From positions 3,360,001 to 3,424,000 of the forward strand of contig NZ_CP055157.1 in assembly GCF_013367775.1 (NCBI RefSeq): a stretch of DNA of 64,000 nucleotides, given 5' to 3'. The position numbers and the translations under genes were made by a program. Under the pieces are notes generated by a model, which worked only from the letters and a program-made list of their open reading frames with translations, had not been told where the DNA came from and did not search any database. Positions 1 to 9,297 of this stretch are shown piece after piece. The DNA comes from Microbulbifer sp. YPW1. Its GTDB lineage: Bacteria; Pseudomonadota; Gammaproteobacteria; Pseudomonadales; Cellvibrionaceae. The first letter of the stretch is position 1; each line of letters opens with the position of its first letter.

Positions 1-1
1 A

Positions 2-2284
2 GGATACCGCCCAACCCGCGGCTTCCGTTCCGATATGCTGGCCGCAGAGCTGGTTTCTTCTCTGGAAGTATACAAGTCGCCGCGCGCGGATCTCCCCGAC
101 GGCTCCATCGGTGGTGTGGTGAATATCAAGACTCGCCGTCCGCTAGAGATGGACGCCAATACCATGCACGGCTCCATGGAGTATCAGTACTCTGAGAATG
201 CGGAGCGTTGGGATCCGGCGTTTTCCGGGCTTTACAGCTGGAAAACCGACGATGAAAAATTCGGCGTATTGATCAGCGCTAGTCATCAGGAACGCTTTAC
301 TACCTATGACGCCATGGAAAACTACTATGGCAGCGCCGCCGCGGCGAAAGATACCGACGGCTCCGGCGACTTCGACCAGGTCACCTGGGGGGCAGGACAC
401 GCTATTTTCCAGCAGCAGCGTGAACGTACGGCATATAATCTTACCGCCCAGTACCAACCAAACGAACAGCTGGACATCACTGCCAACTACCTCAACTTCT
501 CGCTGTCTGCGGACAACGTGAACTCAAACTATCTGGTAGTACCCGGACGTACGGCTGATATCCGCAATGTAACCGCTGTGGAAGATTTTCCCGCTGGTCA
601 GGGCGTTCTGAGGCATGACTCTTACCTGAGTGATGTAACCGGCGAGTCCGGCAACGACTACTGGTTCGGTCCGGATACATTTTTCCGCAATACCAACCCG
701 GAAGCCCAGGCACTTGATATCGATGTGAACTACAGCCACGAGCTGTTCGACGCACACGTACAGGTGGGCCACACCGAAGCTGAGGGCGATATCATCGTGA
801 TCGGTTACTCCGGCATGATCAATACCCAGACCATGGGTGCTGCCGGCCTCACCGGAGATGAGGTACTCACGCTGGACCTGACCGGGAACAAGCTCGGAGT
901 GGAATTCGATGGGTTTGACCCGAGTAACCCCGCCAGCTATCCGTTGAGTATCCGCGAGAATAACCCGCACATTCAGGATGCGGACGAGGAAACTTACGCG
1001 CAATTCGATCTGACGGTACCAATGCAAAATGGTGGTATTGTCACCTCCGTGAAGACTGGCCTGAAGTATCAGGATCGCACCAACGAGCGTTCCCTGCATA
1101 ATTTCACCGTGGATATCCCGGCCAGCCTCGCTACCGGTACCGCCACCTATGCGGATCTACCGGTAAACACCGGATGTGGCCAGTATCAGGAAACCGCGAA
1201 GAGCAACACCCTGACCTGTCTGCCAACTCTGGATCTGGATGGCATTCGCAGCCTCTCAGCGGATCTGACCCCGTCTAACACCCTGCAGCGTGAAAGCCTG
1301 GCGGACTTCTATCAGATCAACGAGCAGAAATTCGCGATTTATGGTATGGCCGAGTTTGAGTATGACAAGTTTGCCGGTAACTTCGGCGTGCGCTATGTCG
1401 ATTACGACCTCGAGTCTGTGGCGAACCAGGCAGACGCGCTGCGTGTGCCTACCAATAATGATTACAGTGAGTTCCTGCCCAGCCTGAACGTCACCTATGA
1501 AATCAATGAAGACCTGTTGGTGCGCGGTGCCGCGGCGCGTGTGATGTCTCTCCCCAACTATCAGGATCTGCGCAACACTTTCAGCTATAACAGCACCACG
1601 CGCACCGGTTCTGCGGGTAACCCCTACCTGGAGCCTTGGCTGGCAACCCAGTTTGATCTCGGTATCGAGTGGTATTTTGCGGAAGGTGCGCTCGCCAGTG
1701 CTACCTACTTCCGTAAAGATATCGACTCTTTCCTGTTCTCGATTTCCGAGATCGAGACGCATGAAATTATCGATGAAGACACTGGTGACTTCTTTACCGC
1801 TGACCTGGATATCTCTCGTACCCGTAATGGTGGCGAGGCAAACCTGCAGGGTATCGAGCTTCAGCTTCAGGCGGAACTGGGCTACGGCTTCGGCGTGACC
1901 ACCAACTACACCTTCACTGACGCAGAAGTTGTAGACAACAATGGTCAGGATGGTCTGAATCTGCCGGGTAACTCAGAAGACATGTGGAACGTGACCACCT
2001 ACTGGGAAAATGACCGTTACAGCGCACGTCTGATGGCAAACCATCGCGGTGAGTTCTTTAACGGATTCCGTATTGGCACTGCTTCTGAAACTGAGGCCTA
2101 CACTTCCGTGGACGTTGCCTTCTCTGCTGAGGTAACTGAAAACGTGACCCTGAGCTTGCAGGGTGTCAATCTGACGGGTGAGCTGTACCGCACCAAAAAT
2201 GCCCAGGATTCCTGGGATGGTCTGTTCCAGCTGATCAATGATGGCGGTACCCGCTGGTTCGTGAATGCGGCGGTTAAATTCTAA
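2..2284 (+). CDS. TonB-dependent outer-membrane receptor, 5' end outside the window
   Basis: The reading frame is open from base 2, so the start codon, signal peptide, TonB box and first part of the plug lie upstream. The first visible residues (GFRSD, then LVSSLEVYKSPRADLPDGSIGG) are the end of a TonB receptor plug, with the usual IGGVVNIKTRRP strand. The rest is a long beta-barrel rich in alternating aromatic residues and ends in Phe (NAAVKF), the usual outer-membrane barrel C-terminus. Receptors of this family import large substrates such as siderophores or oligosaccharides using TonB energy; the ligand cannot be read from the sequence. The next gene is a halogenase on the opposite strand, and the two share a terminator. 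Association of such halogenases with receptors in carbohydrate-uptake loci suggests a glycan ligand, which is inference. Confidence 0.9.
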   Translation, partial: GYRPTRGFRSDMLAAELVSSLEVYKSPRADLPDGSIGGVVNIKTRRPLEMDANTMHGSMEYQYSENAERWDPAFSGLYSWKTDDEKFGVLISASHQERFTTYDAMENYYGSAAAAKDTDGSGDFDQVTWGAGHAIFQQQRERTAYNLTAQYQPNEQLDITANYLNFSLSADNVNSNYLVVPGRTADIRNVTAVEDFPAGQGVLRHDSYLSDVTGESGNDYWFGPDTFFRNTNPEAQALDIDVNYSHELFDAHVQVGHTEAEGDIIVIGYSGMINTQTMGAAGLTGDEVLTLDLTGNKLGVEFDGFDPSNPASYPLSIRENNPHIQDADEETYAQFDLTVPMQNGGIVTSVKTGLKYQDRTNERSLHNFTVDIPASLATGTATYADLPVNTGCGQYQETAKSNTLTCLPTLDLDGIRSLSADLTPSNTLQRESLADFYQINEQKFAIYGMAEFEYDKFAGNFGVRYVDYDLESVANQADALRVPTNNDYSEFLPSLNVTYEINEDLLVRGAAARVMSLPNYQDLRNTFSYNSTTRTGSAGNPYLEPWLATQFDLGIEWYFAEGALASATYFRKDIDSFLFSISEIETHEIIDEDTGDFFTADLDISRTRNGGEANLQGIELQLQAELGYGFGVTTNYTFTDAEVVDNNGQDGLNLPGNSEDMWNVTTYWENDRYSARLMANHRGEFFNGFRIGTASETEAYTSVDVAFSAEVTENVTLSLQGVNLTGELYRTKNAQDSWDGLFQLINDGGTRWFVNAAVKF

Positions 2285-2310
2285 GCGCCAATCGCACTTT
2301 ACGGCTAGCT

Positions 2311-2346
2311 AAAAAGAAACCGGCCAGAGGCCGGTTTCTTTTTATT
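2311..2346. terminator. Bidirectional intrinsic terminator
   Basis: A 10-bp perfect stem (GAAACCGGCC / GGCCGGTTTC) with a 3-nt loop is flanked by an A-run on the left and a T-run on the right. It can end transcription of the receptor on the + strand and of the convergent halogenase on the - strand. Confidence 0.85.
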
Positions 2347-2350
2347 TTTT

Positions 2351-3934
2351 CTAGCGATAATTCTGTATTCGCTGGAGGAGTGCCCGGTTGGTGGGCAGCA
2401 CATCGGATATCTCGCTGCTCAGCTGATGGATGCGCTGAAAGTTACGCCGTGCCTCTTCCAGGTGAGGTAGCTGGCCTGCGTTCCATTGATAGTCCGAGTG
2501 ATACTCCATCCCGTACAGGATGAACTCATAGCTTTCCCGGACAAACGGCTCCAGGGAACTCGGCATATCGAACCTGCTTGGGGGGTAGTGTTTCCAGAAT
2601 GCCAGCTGGGCTTTTAGCGTATCGGGGAGGGAGGACACCTCAGTATTGTCCAGCCAGAAATCGCTGTCTCTCCTGCGGGATAGGTAGTAATGCAGCTTGA
2701 TAAAGTCGACAACGCGATGCCAGCGTTCGTTGAAAACAGCATTATATTTTTTTTCCAATGCTGACAGCTGTCCCAAATGCTGTGGAAACAGCTCCGTAAG
2801 CATGTTGCACGATGCCTCGATAAGGAATATGGCACTTGCCTCGAGCGGCTCTAGAAATGCTGCGGAGAGCCCCATGCCTACACAGTTTTTGTGGAACACT
2901 TTTTCCCTAAAGCCCAGGCGCAGATCAATATGGCGTGCCTCAAGTTGATCGACAATGTCAGGTTGAGCAGGTGTGGCTTGTGACTGATTGAATGTCGCGC
3001 GGGCATAATTGCGCAGCGTATTCTCCGCTTCATCCGCGGTCGTGTGATTGGCGCTGTAAACATAGCCAGTACCACGTCTACTTTGCAGGCCGATATCCCA
3101 GATCCAGCCTGCCGATTGTGCGGTCGAGAGGGTAGGGCTGTTGATCGGTCCCTCGGCGTCGGCATAGGGGACCTGCATCGCGACTGCTTTGTTGACAAGC
3201 AGGGTATCGCTTACGCCGTGAAAGGGGATCTGATAGGTCTGGTCAAGAAGCAGACTGGTAAATCCGCTGCAGTCGATAAACAAGTCCCCGCAAATACTGT
3301 TGCCTTCCCTGGTTATGATGGAGTCAATGAATCCCGACTCAGATAACTGTGCGGACTGCACATGTGCCAGCAGGTGCGTTACTCCCAATTTTTCACAGGC
3401 GTGATTCCTCAGGAAAGTCGCAAATTTTCCGGCGTCAAGGTGGTAGGCGTAATTAAGAATCGCTTCGTACTGCGGGGTTTTCAGTGATTTTGGGGCGAGA
3501 TGTTTTTGACATGCTGCGGGCTGTGGCGAAATAGCCTCCGCATAGGGTAGACCTAGCTGATACTGCAGGTGGTGCCAGTAAGGTCCCGGGGGAGTTGGCC
3601 ACATTCCGCGTGGCAACTCGAATGAATGATAGTAGCTGGAATCTTCGCCATTTACGTTGGCGGTATGCCAATTGACAAACTGTGTCCCCTGTTTGAATGA
3701 TGCATCGCAGGAGCGGATAAATTCAAATTCATCGATGCTGAGGTTTTTCAGTGTATTACGTATCGTCGGCCAGGTTCCTTCACCCACACCAATTGCGGGG
3801 GTATCCGGTGATTCCACCAGGGTTACAGAGTACTCCTGATTTTTCAGCGGGGACAGATGACGGGCCAGGCTGGCGGCGGCCAGCCAACCGGCAGTACCAC
3901 CTCCAACCACCACCACTTTTTTTATTGGTTTCAT
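2351..3934 (-). CDS. Flavin-dependent tryptophan-halogenase-family protein 1
   Basis: 527 aa, the usual length for the PrnA/RebH family, which uses FADH2, O2 and halide to halogenate aromatic substrates. The N-terminus has the FAD-binding GGGTAGW motif. The conserved Lys that carries hypohalous acid is present (DASFKQGTQF, Lys about 81), and so is the FLEPLEAS segment holding the catalytic Glu. The hallmark WxWxIP motif is altered to WIWDIG, with Pro replaced by Gly. The ATG is preceded by a strong GGGGG Shine-Dalgarno. It faces a second family member across a 157-bp gap and converges on the TonB receptor. Members of this subgroup next to TonB receptors are common in marine gammaproteobacteria, and their true substrate is unknown. 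Family assignment is firm; halogenation of free tryptophan is not implied. Confidence 0.88.
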   Translation of the reverse strand: MKPIKKVVVVGGGTAGWLAAASLARHLSPLKNQEYSVTLVESPDTPAIGVGEGTWPTIRNTLKNLSIDEFEFIRSCDASFKQGTQFVNWHTANVNGEDSSYYHSFELPRGMWPTPPGPYWHHLQYQLGLPYAEAISPQPAACQKHLAPKSLKTPQYEAILNYAYHLDAGKFATFLRNHACEKLGVTHLLAHVQSAQLSESGFIDSIITREGNSICGDLFIDCSGFTSLLLDQTYQIPFHGVSDTLLVNKAVAMQVPYADAEGPINSPTLSTAQSAGWIWDIGLQSRRGTGYVYSANHTTADEAENTLRNYARATFNQSQATPAQPDIVDQLEARHIDLRLGFREKVFHKNCVGMGLSAAFLEPLEASAIFLIEASCNMLTELFPQHLGQLSALEKKYNAVFNERWHRVVDFIKLHYYLSRRRDSDFWLDNTEVSSLPDTLKAQLAFWKHYPPSRFDMPSSLEPFVRESYEFILYGMEYHSDYQWNAGQLPHLEEARRNFQRIHQLSSEISDVLPTNRALLQRIQNYR

Positions 3935-4091
3935 TTTAGCCCCCTACACCGGATTGTCGCGAAACTAATTCGGTGGTGTAATGAATTTATAAGAATTATT
4001 TCAGCAGTAGTACTGCCTCTATTCTGCCACTGAAAAATCTGTGGTGGAACTGCGCCAGCTAGCAATATACGTGAAGTGTCAGGGGGATCTT

Positions 4092-5618
4092 GTGGGGAAA
4101 AATTTTTCCGTACTGATTGCCGGCGGTGGAACCGCCGGGTGGATGGCAGCGAATCTGCTGGCGCATCGGTGGCGAGACTTTCCGGTCAACATTTCTCTGG
4201 TGGAATCCACTGAGATTGGCACCATCGGGGTCGGGGAGGGAAGTACTCCCTATCTCAAGTCCTTGTTCCGCGCGCTCGATATTCCTGAAAGCGAGTGGAT
4301 GCCGGCCTGTGACGCAACCTACAAGTGTGGAATCCGGTTTCCGGGTTGGTCTACGACCCCGGGGTATGCTGCCTACTATCACCCGTTCTATTCCCCCCTC
4401 GATCGTGAAACCGGTGCGGAGTTTTTTTTACAGGCTGATATGCGTCGTCGAGGCATACTGGTGGACGCACAGCCGGATCATTTTTTCCATGCGCCTTATC
4501 TGTCGTCTGCCGGCATGGCGCCAATTCCCAAGCGCCCACTACCCTTTGAGCTGGATTACGCTTATCACTTTGATGCGGGACTTCTCGGCAGGTTTTTGAA
4601 GTCCAAGGCGATGCAGGCTGGTGTTAGGTATCGTCAGGTCACCATCGATCGGGTCAGGCTGCGCGAACGAGGGCAGGGTGATGTAGTGATTGACAGTTTG
4701 ACGACAGCGAGCGGCGAAGCTATCGCCGCTGACTTTTTTATCGACTGCACAGGCTTTCGCAGCAGTTTGTTGTCAGAACTGCCTGAGTATCAGTTCTCTT
4801 CGTATGAAAAGACGCTACTCAACAACGCTGCCGTCGCCCTGCAGATGCCGGGAGACAGTCAGGTATCCCTGAAATCAGAAACCGTATCTGAGGCATTAAC
4901 TCACGGCTGGATGTGGAACATTCCTCTGCAAAGCCGCACCGGCTTTGGTTATGTCTACGGCGATGCCTTTATAAGTCCGGAAACGGCCGAACAGGAGTTG
5001 CGTAAGCGAACCGGCGCACCTGATGGTATTTCGTGTCGACACCTGAAAATGCAGGTAGGCCGCATAGAGCAGCACTGGTCCTCAAATTGCCTGGGTGTTG
5101 GACTGTCACAGGGATTTATCGAGCCGCTCGAGGCGACAGCCCTGATGCTCGTTCAGTTCACCATCGAGCGATTTTCTCTGGCGTTCGATCCTGTTAATCC
5201 GCACACATCGGGCGAGAATCAGCGCAGTGCGTTCAATCACAACATCAATACAATGTTCGACGGTGTGCTGGACTATGTTGTTGCGCACTATTTCCTGAAT
5301 ACACGGAATGATACGGAGTACTGGCGTGCCGCGCGCCACGACATTGCCGTGCCCGAACGGTTACAGAGGCTGGTGGACTGCTGGGATCGCGGAGATGACT
5401 TTGTTGAGTATCTAAAGCAGGCAGGTGCCGATAAGATCTACTCGCATGCGAGCTGGTATTGCCTGCTCGCGGGAATGGGACGGTTTCCGAAGGGCGGTGC
5501 CGTCGGTGGTGGCCTTGAGTCCCAACAATTGCTCCGCGATGTCCAGTCATTCTGCGGCGGCAATGTGGCCCGTTTTGAATCACATCGTCGCTATCTGGAG
5601 CGTCTTGCCGCGAACTGA
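4092..5618 (+). CDS. Flavin-dependent tryptophan-halogenase-family protein 2
   Basis: 508 aa from the GTG at 4092, chosen because AGGGGG lies at a normal distance upstream; a GTG at 4041 would add 17 residues but has no ribosome site. It carries GGGTAGW for FAD binding, the catalytic Lys region (DATYKCGIRF, Lys about 78), an intact WMWNIPL motif and FIEPLEAT with the catalytic Glu. It is divergent from halogenase 1 and clearly only a distant paralogue: its WxWxIP is complete whereas that of its neighbour is not. A 430-bp gap separates it from the following TonB receptor. There is no flavin reductase, NRPS or PKS nearby, so a natural-product pathway is not supported. Confidence 0.9.
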   Translation: MGKNFSVLIAGGGTAGWMAANLLAHRWRDFPVNISLVESTEIGTIGVGEGSTPYLKSLFRALDIPESEWMPACDATYKCGIRFPGWSTTPGYAAYYHPFYSPLDRETGAEFFLQADMRRRGILVDAQPDHFFHAPYLSSAGMAPIPKRPLPFELDYAYHFDAGLLGRFLKSKAMQAGVRYRQVTIDRVRLRERGQGDVVIDSLTTASGEAIAADFFIDCTGFRSSLLSELPEYQFSSYEKTLLNNAAVALQMPGDSQVSLKSETVSEALTHGWMWNIPLQSRTGFGYVYGDAFISPETAEQELRKRTGAPDGISCRHLKMQVGRIEQHWSSNCLGVGLSQGFIEPLEATALMLVQFTIERFSLAFDPVNPHTSGENQRSAFNHNINTMFDGVLDYVVAHYFLNTRNDTEYWRAARHDIAVPERLQRLVDCWDRGDDFVEYLKQAGADKIYSHASWYCLLAGMGRFPKGGAVGGGLESQQLLRDVQSFCGGNVARFESHRRYLERLAAN

Positions 5619-5872
5619 ATATTCCCCGTCTTGCCTGACTGCTCCCACTAGGTGGCGCCTAATTCATTACCGTGAGCTGCGGTAGCGTCTACTAAATTAT
5701 TCCTTTTGAGCAATCTTTAACCATGCTGGGTTCCCGATTCAGTTCCCCGGCTGTTGATTCACATGCCTACACTAGCTGCCTAAGCTGTCTTTCGGTCTAT
5801 TTGAAGAAATTTCGTTGAATTTTTTATGATTTTCTTCTCGCACAGAGAGAATTTTTTTCGCAGAATGGCCTT

Positions 5873-5887
5873 GGAATATCTTATTCC
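5873..5887. promoter_or_regulatory. AT-rich palindrome, candidate operator (type A)
   Basis: GGAATATCTTATTCC is a perfect 6-bp inverted repeat with a 3-bp spacer. It resembles GAATAA-N-TTATTC palindromes found upstream of other genes in the salvage island (9219, 14385, 33554, 33586). Function is inferred from recurrence only. Confidence 0.4.
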
Positions 5888-5913
5888 TTGCGTTGAGTGC
5901 TAAAGATATATTT

Positions 5914-5930
5914 TATCGGTTTGACCGATA
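5914..5930. promoter_or_regulatory. TATCGGT-N3-ACCGATA palindrome, candidate operator (type B)
   Basis: A perfect 7-bp inverted repeat, TATCGGT TTG ACCGATA, lies about 120 bp before the receptor start. Related sites occur at 17242 (before the NhaC-type transporter), 27889 (before the C39-like secreted protein) and 33622 (between the symporter operon and rpiR2). A left half-site with the same ten bases lies at 14358. The binding protein is unknown; the RpiR proteins encoded in the island are candidates. Confidence 0.5.
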
Positions 5931-6048
5931 GATGCTACTGACTGAGAACCAATAACTACGCACTACGCCGGCGCTGATGGGAAGTTGAGAATAGTGATCA
6001 ACTCTTTCCCTATGGGGACAAACACAATAAATGCCTGGGAGGCCATCC

Positions 6049-9000
6049 ATGTTCCAGAAAACGAAATTGAGCTCCTCGCTCCAGACAGCAACCTCAACAA
6101 CACTCACACGTTCTGCGGCCGCTGTAGCAGGCGTGTTGTTTTCCATGTCTGTTGCTGCTCAGCAATCCGGAAGTATCGAGGGCACGGTCTATCTCGATGA
6201 AAATGTCGAAGCGGCCGGTGTAACCATTACCGCAACCAGCCCGGTAATGCCGAAGAGCAGAACCGTGCAAACAGGCGAAGGTGGTGATTTCAGAATGCCG
6301 GCATTGATTCCCGGTACTTACACTCTGACATTGACCACGGAAGATGGTATTACACGGACAGTTAAAACCCGGGTTCTGTTGGATCAGCGCTCGAATGTCT
6401 CCGTGGTGATGGCGCCTGACGTCCAAGACGCTAACTTGGAAGAAGTAGAGGTTACCGGACAATTGATTCAGGTTGGCGGCGAAGCGACTCTTTCTAATGC
6501 TTTGGGGGCCGATGTTGTTAAGGGCGTACCAACAGGGAACAACTACCGGGATATGATGAAGCTCATTCCTGGAGTGCAGTTTCACCAGAATAGCGTGCGT
6601 GGTGCGAGCGCCGGTGGTAGTGGTCAGGATAATGTTTATGCATTCGACGGTGTAAATATCACCCTGCCAATGTTCGGTACCCTGGATGCTGAGCCGTCCA
6701 ACCACGATATTGAAATGGTGTCGGTTGAGCGTGGTGGTGCCAATGCAGTCGGATTTAACCGATCCGGTGGCTTCTCCGTGGACTCTAAGTCCAAGTCCGG
6801 TACCAATGAATTCCAGGCGGGTTTTGAACACAAAATCATGCCGAAGGGCTTTGTTGAGGAAAACCGGGATGGCGTAAAAGCGGAGACCGATAACAGCTGG
6901 ACTACGATTTATGCCAGCGGTCCCCTCATTGAGGACCAGTTGTTCTTTTACGGTTCCTACTTCGGTCCTCGATCCGACCGTGAAAATAAAGAGACTACTT
7001 ACGGCGATGTAAAAGACTACTCCAGTGAGCGTGATGAATACTTTGGCAAGCTGACTTGGGCGGTGACCGATGACATCCTGCTGAATGGTAGCTATCGGAC
7101 CTCCGAGCGTATCGATCAGGGTGCCGCTATTGGATGGAACGAATCCAATGATGTGTCACGGGGTGAATTCAAAGAGCTGGAAGTTTTCACTCTGGATGGA
7201 TCCTGGGTAATTAATGACAGCACCGTTTTCACCGCACAGTACACCAGTTTTGCTACTGAAGGTGGTGAGCGGGCCGACCGTATGCTTGGCGTTCAGCCCA
7301 GTCTGGCGGGAGGACTCGATGTATCTAACCTGGGAGATATGGGATACGTCGTTGTTCCGGGTTTTGTTGATGGTGAAGATGCTTACAATGATTTCATTCA
7401 GCCGATTGTTGATCAATACGGTTATTTGAATGATGAGGGAGAGATTACCGGCGGCGGTGGAGTTGGCGCCTACTCCCAGGTAGAAGCAGCGGGTTACTAC
7501 CGCAAGGCTTTTGAGATGGCATTGGATCATACTCTGGAGTGGGGCGGTACCACGCATGAGCTCCATGCCGGTTTCATGTGGGAGGAAGGTGAGGAAGAGC
7601 TTTCACGCCTGTCCAATGGCTGGGGTGTTGTCCGTGTAAATGGGGGGCTGGATACACTTGATAGCCTTTCTCTGGATCCTGATAACTTTGTAAGCAATGC
7701 TGATTTGTCCCAGCAGGTCTATTACTCTGCCCGAATTCAGCAGATGAGCCTGGGCCTTGATGGCAACCCGGTGTCGCCGATTAACTCATTTACCGAGTCT
7801 TATAACTTCGAAGTAAATGACAAAATTGACTGGAACGATTTTACCTTTAACGTCGGCTTCCTGATCAGTGAAGATATCCTGTATGGAGAGGGTTTACGCG
7901 AAGCGAATAATTTTTCCGGCTTCGTTGAGGATTTCGGCAATAAGTACGAGATGTACCGTGTAGACTGGAAAGACATGATTCAGCCGCGTCTGGGCGTGAC
8001 CTGGCGCTATAACGATGCTGAGGATACAGTTTTTGCAAACTACGCACGTTACAACCCCTCCGCCAGCTCGTTGGCTCGCGCGGCGTCCTGGGCGCGTAAT
8101 ACTCGCCGTGACCTGAATGTCTACTTTGATGAAAGCGGCAATGCCCTCGCGTATCAGCCGGCGGCTGGATCCAGCGGTAAGATGTTCGAAAAGGATATGG
8201 ATCCGCGTTACATGGATGAAATCACCATTGGTACAACGCGCAACGTGATGGAAGGGTTGAATCTGCGAGCGCATGTCCGTTACCGTGAAAACGATAACTT
8301 CTGGGAGGATACGCCTTATTACACGCCTTCTGGCTGGTACTTTAATGACCCTGACCGGATTCCGGATAGTGTTGCCAGTCAGGAGTTTTACGCGTACAGC
8401 GCTGAAGAGATGGGTCGTATCCGTGAGGAGCTGCCTTCAACTTCTTCGTATGTGATCGCCCAGATCGATGGGGCTTACACCAAGTACTGGGAAGCCAGTC
8501 TGGAAGCTGAGTGGTACGGAGATCGCACTTATCTTAATGCATCCTACGTGCGTAGCCGCTACTCCGGTAACTTCGACCAGGACAACACGACGGTTAACAA
8601 TGACCAGGCTATCTTCATTGGGTCTTCCAATCTGATGGACTGGGAAACCCTGAATATCTGGGATAACCGCGAGGGAACGTTGAGCGGTGACCGGCCGCAT
8701 ATTTTCAAGGCATTCGGTTACTATACGACCGATTGGCAGGCGAATGTTGGCGCCTACCTGATCTATCAGTCTGGCCAGCCTTGGCAGATTCAGGATGGCA
8801 CCGTGTATGGTTACTCGCCGACTCTGGGTAACGATACGGGCGCCTACGGTGAGAAGGCCGGTGTGCGACGCTCCGATTCTCACTGGCAGCTGGATCTGAA
8901 CTACACGCAGAGCTTTGATGTGTTCAATGATTACACCCTTAATTTCCGTGCTGATTTGTTCAATGTGTTTGATCGTCAGACAGGCTTTAACATTGAGCAG

Positions 9001-9084
9001 CGTCTGCGTGCGGACGACTTTGGTGAGGCGCAGAGCTTCTTTGATTCTCGTCGTCTTCAGTTGTCTTTCGGTGTGGACTTTTAA
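6049..9084 (+). CDS. Large TonB-dependent receptor with N-terminal carboxypeptidase-regulatory-like domain (Oar-like)
   Basis: 1011 aa from the ATG at 6049, which has TGGGAGG six bases upstream; a start 18 bases earlier lacks this. A signal peptide ends near SVAAQ. It is followed by a beta-sandwich resembling the carboxypeptidase regulatory domain (GSIEGTVYLDENVEAAGVTI...IPGTYTLTL), a TonB-box-like VEVTG, a plug (YRDMMKLIPGVQ, VYAFDGVNI) and a long barrel ending in SFGVDF. Oar-like receptors are large, and many serve uptake of peptides or complex glycans. It directly precedes the muropeptide-degrading genes and has both candidate operator types upstream, so import of peptidoglycan fragments is a reasonable inference. 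A strong terminator follows, so it is its own transcription unit. Confidence 0.88.
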   Translation: MFQKTKLSSSLQTATSTTLTRSAAAVAGVLFSMSVAAQQSGSIEGTVYLDENVEAAGVTITATSPVMPKSRTVQTGEGGDFRMPALIPGTYTLTLTTEDGITRTVKTRVLLDQRSNVSVVMAPDVQDANLEEVEVTGQLIQVGGEATLSNALGADVVKGVPTGNNYRDMMKLIPGVQFHQNSVRGASAGGSGQDNVYAFDGVNITLPMFGTLDAEPSNHDIEMVSVERGGANAVGFNRSGGFSVDSKSKSGTNEFQAGFEHKIMPKGFVEENRDGVKAETDNSWTTIYASGPLIEDQLFFYGSYFGPRSDRENKETTYGDVKDYSSERDEYFGKLTWAVTDDILLNGSYRTSERIDQGAAIGWNESNDVSRGEFKELEVFTLDGSWVINDSTVFTAQYTSFATEGGERADRMLGVQPSLAGGLDVSNLGDMGYVVVPGFVDGEDAYNDFIQPIVDQYGYLNDEGEITGGGGVGAYSQVEAAGYYRKAFEMALDHTLEWGGTTHELHAGFMWEEGEEELSRLSNGWGVVRVNGGLDTLDSLSLDPDNFVSNADLSQQVYYSARIQQMSLGLDGNPVSPINSFTESYNFEVNDKIDWNDFTFNVGFLISEDILYGEGLREANNFSGFVEDFGNKYEMYRVDWKDMIQPRLGVTWRYNDAEDTVFANYARYNPSASSLARAASWARNTRRDLNVYFDESGNALAYQPAAGSSGKMFEKDMDPRYMDEITIGTTRNVMEGLNLRAHVRYRENDNFWEDTPYYTPSGWYFNDPDRIPDSVASQEFYAYSAEEMGRIREELPSTSSYVIAQIDGAYTKYWEASLEAEWYGDRTYLNASYVRSRYSGNFDQDNTTVNNDQAIFIGSSNLMDWETLNIWDNREGTLSGDRPHIFKAFGYYTTDWQANVGAYLIYQSGQPWQIQDGTVYGYSPTLGNDTGAYGEKAGVRRSDSHWQLDLNYTQSFDVFNDYTLNFRADLFNVFDRQTGFNIEQRLRADDFGEAQSFFDSRRLQLSFGVDF

Positions 9085-9126
9085 TTGGTAGAAGTTTTCT
9101 CATAGTCTCCTGATAGTCTGAAACTT

Positions 9127-9151
9127 GCCCCGGCTTTGCCGGGGCTTTTTT
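9127..9151 (+). terminator. Intrinsic terminator of the receptor gene
   Basis: A perfect 8-bp stem (GCCCCGGC / GCCGGGGC) with a TTT loop is followed by six Ts. Confidence 0.9.
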
Positions 9152-9218
9152 GTCAATGGCTCTCAAGTGTGGAGAAAATCCGGGAGAAACTAGAAAATTA
9201 TTTTTATAGTTATTTTTT

Positions 9219-9231
9219 GAATAATTTATTC
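9219..9231. promoter_or_regulatory. GAATAA-T-TTATTC palindrome, candidate operator (type A)
   Basis: A perfect 6-bp inverted repeat around one base, 66 bp upstream of the NlpC/P60 lipoprotein start and within the promoter gap of the nlpC-epimerase-rpiR1 operon. It is the best match to the recurring type A motif. Confidence 0.45.
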
Positions 9232-9297
9232 GTTTTTGGCTATGGGTTTGCAGTAAGATATGCGGGTGCCAAATAAAATAACTGATCTTGTCTAGAT

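Larger units (their letters stand above)
5619..6048. other. 430-bp regulatory gap ahead of the large TonB receptor
   Basis: No gene was found here. The gap contains two clean inverted repeats, at 5873-5887 and 5914-5930, annotated separately. A weaker copy of the first lies at 5690-5702 (TACTAAATTATTC). It presumably holds the promoter of the receptor gene, but I could not place a convincing -35/-10 pair. Confidence 0.6.

Noticed and set aside
2351..5618. Halogenated natural-product gene cluster
   Set aside because: Only the two halogenases are present; there is no NRPS, PKS, carrier protein, flavin reductase or tailoring gene nearby, and both neighbours are TonB receptors.
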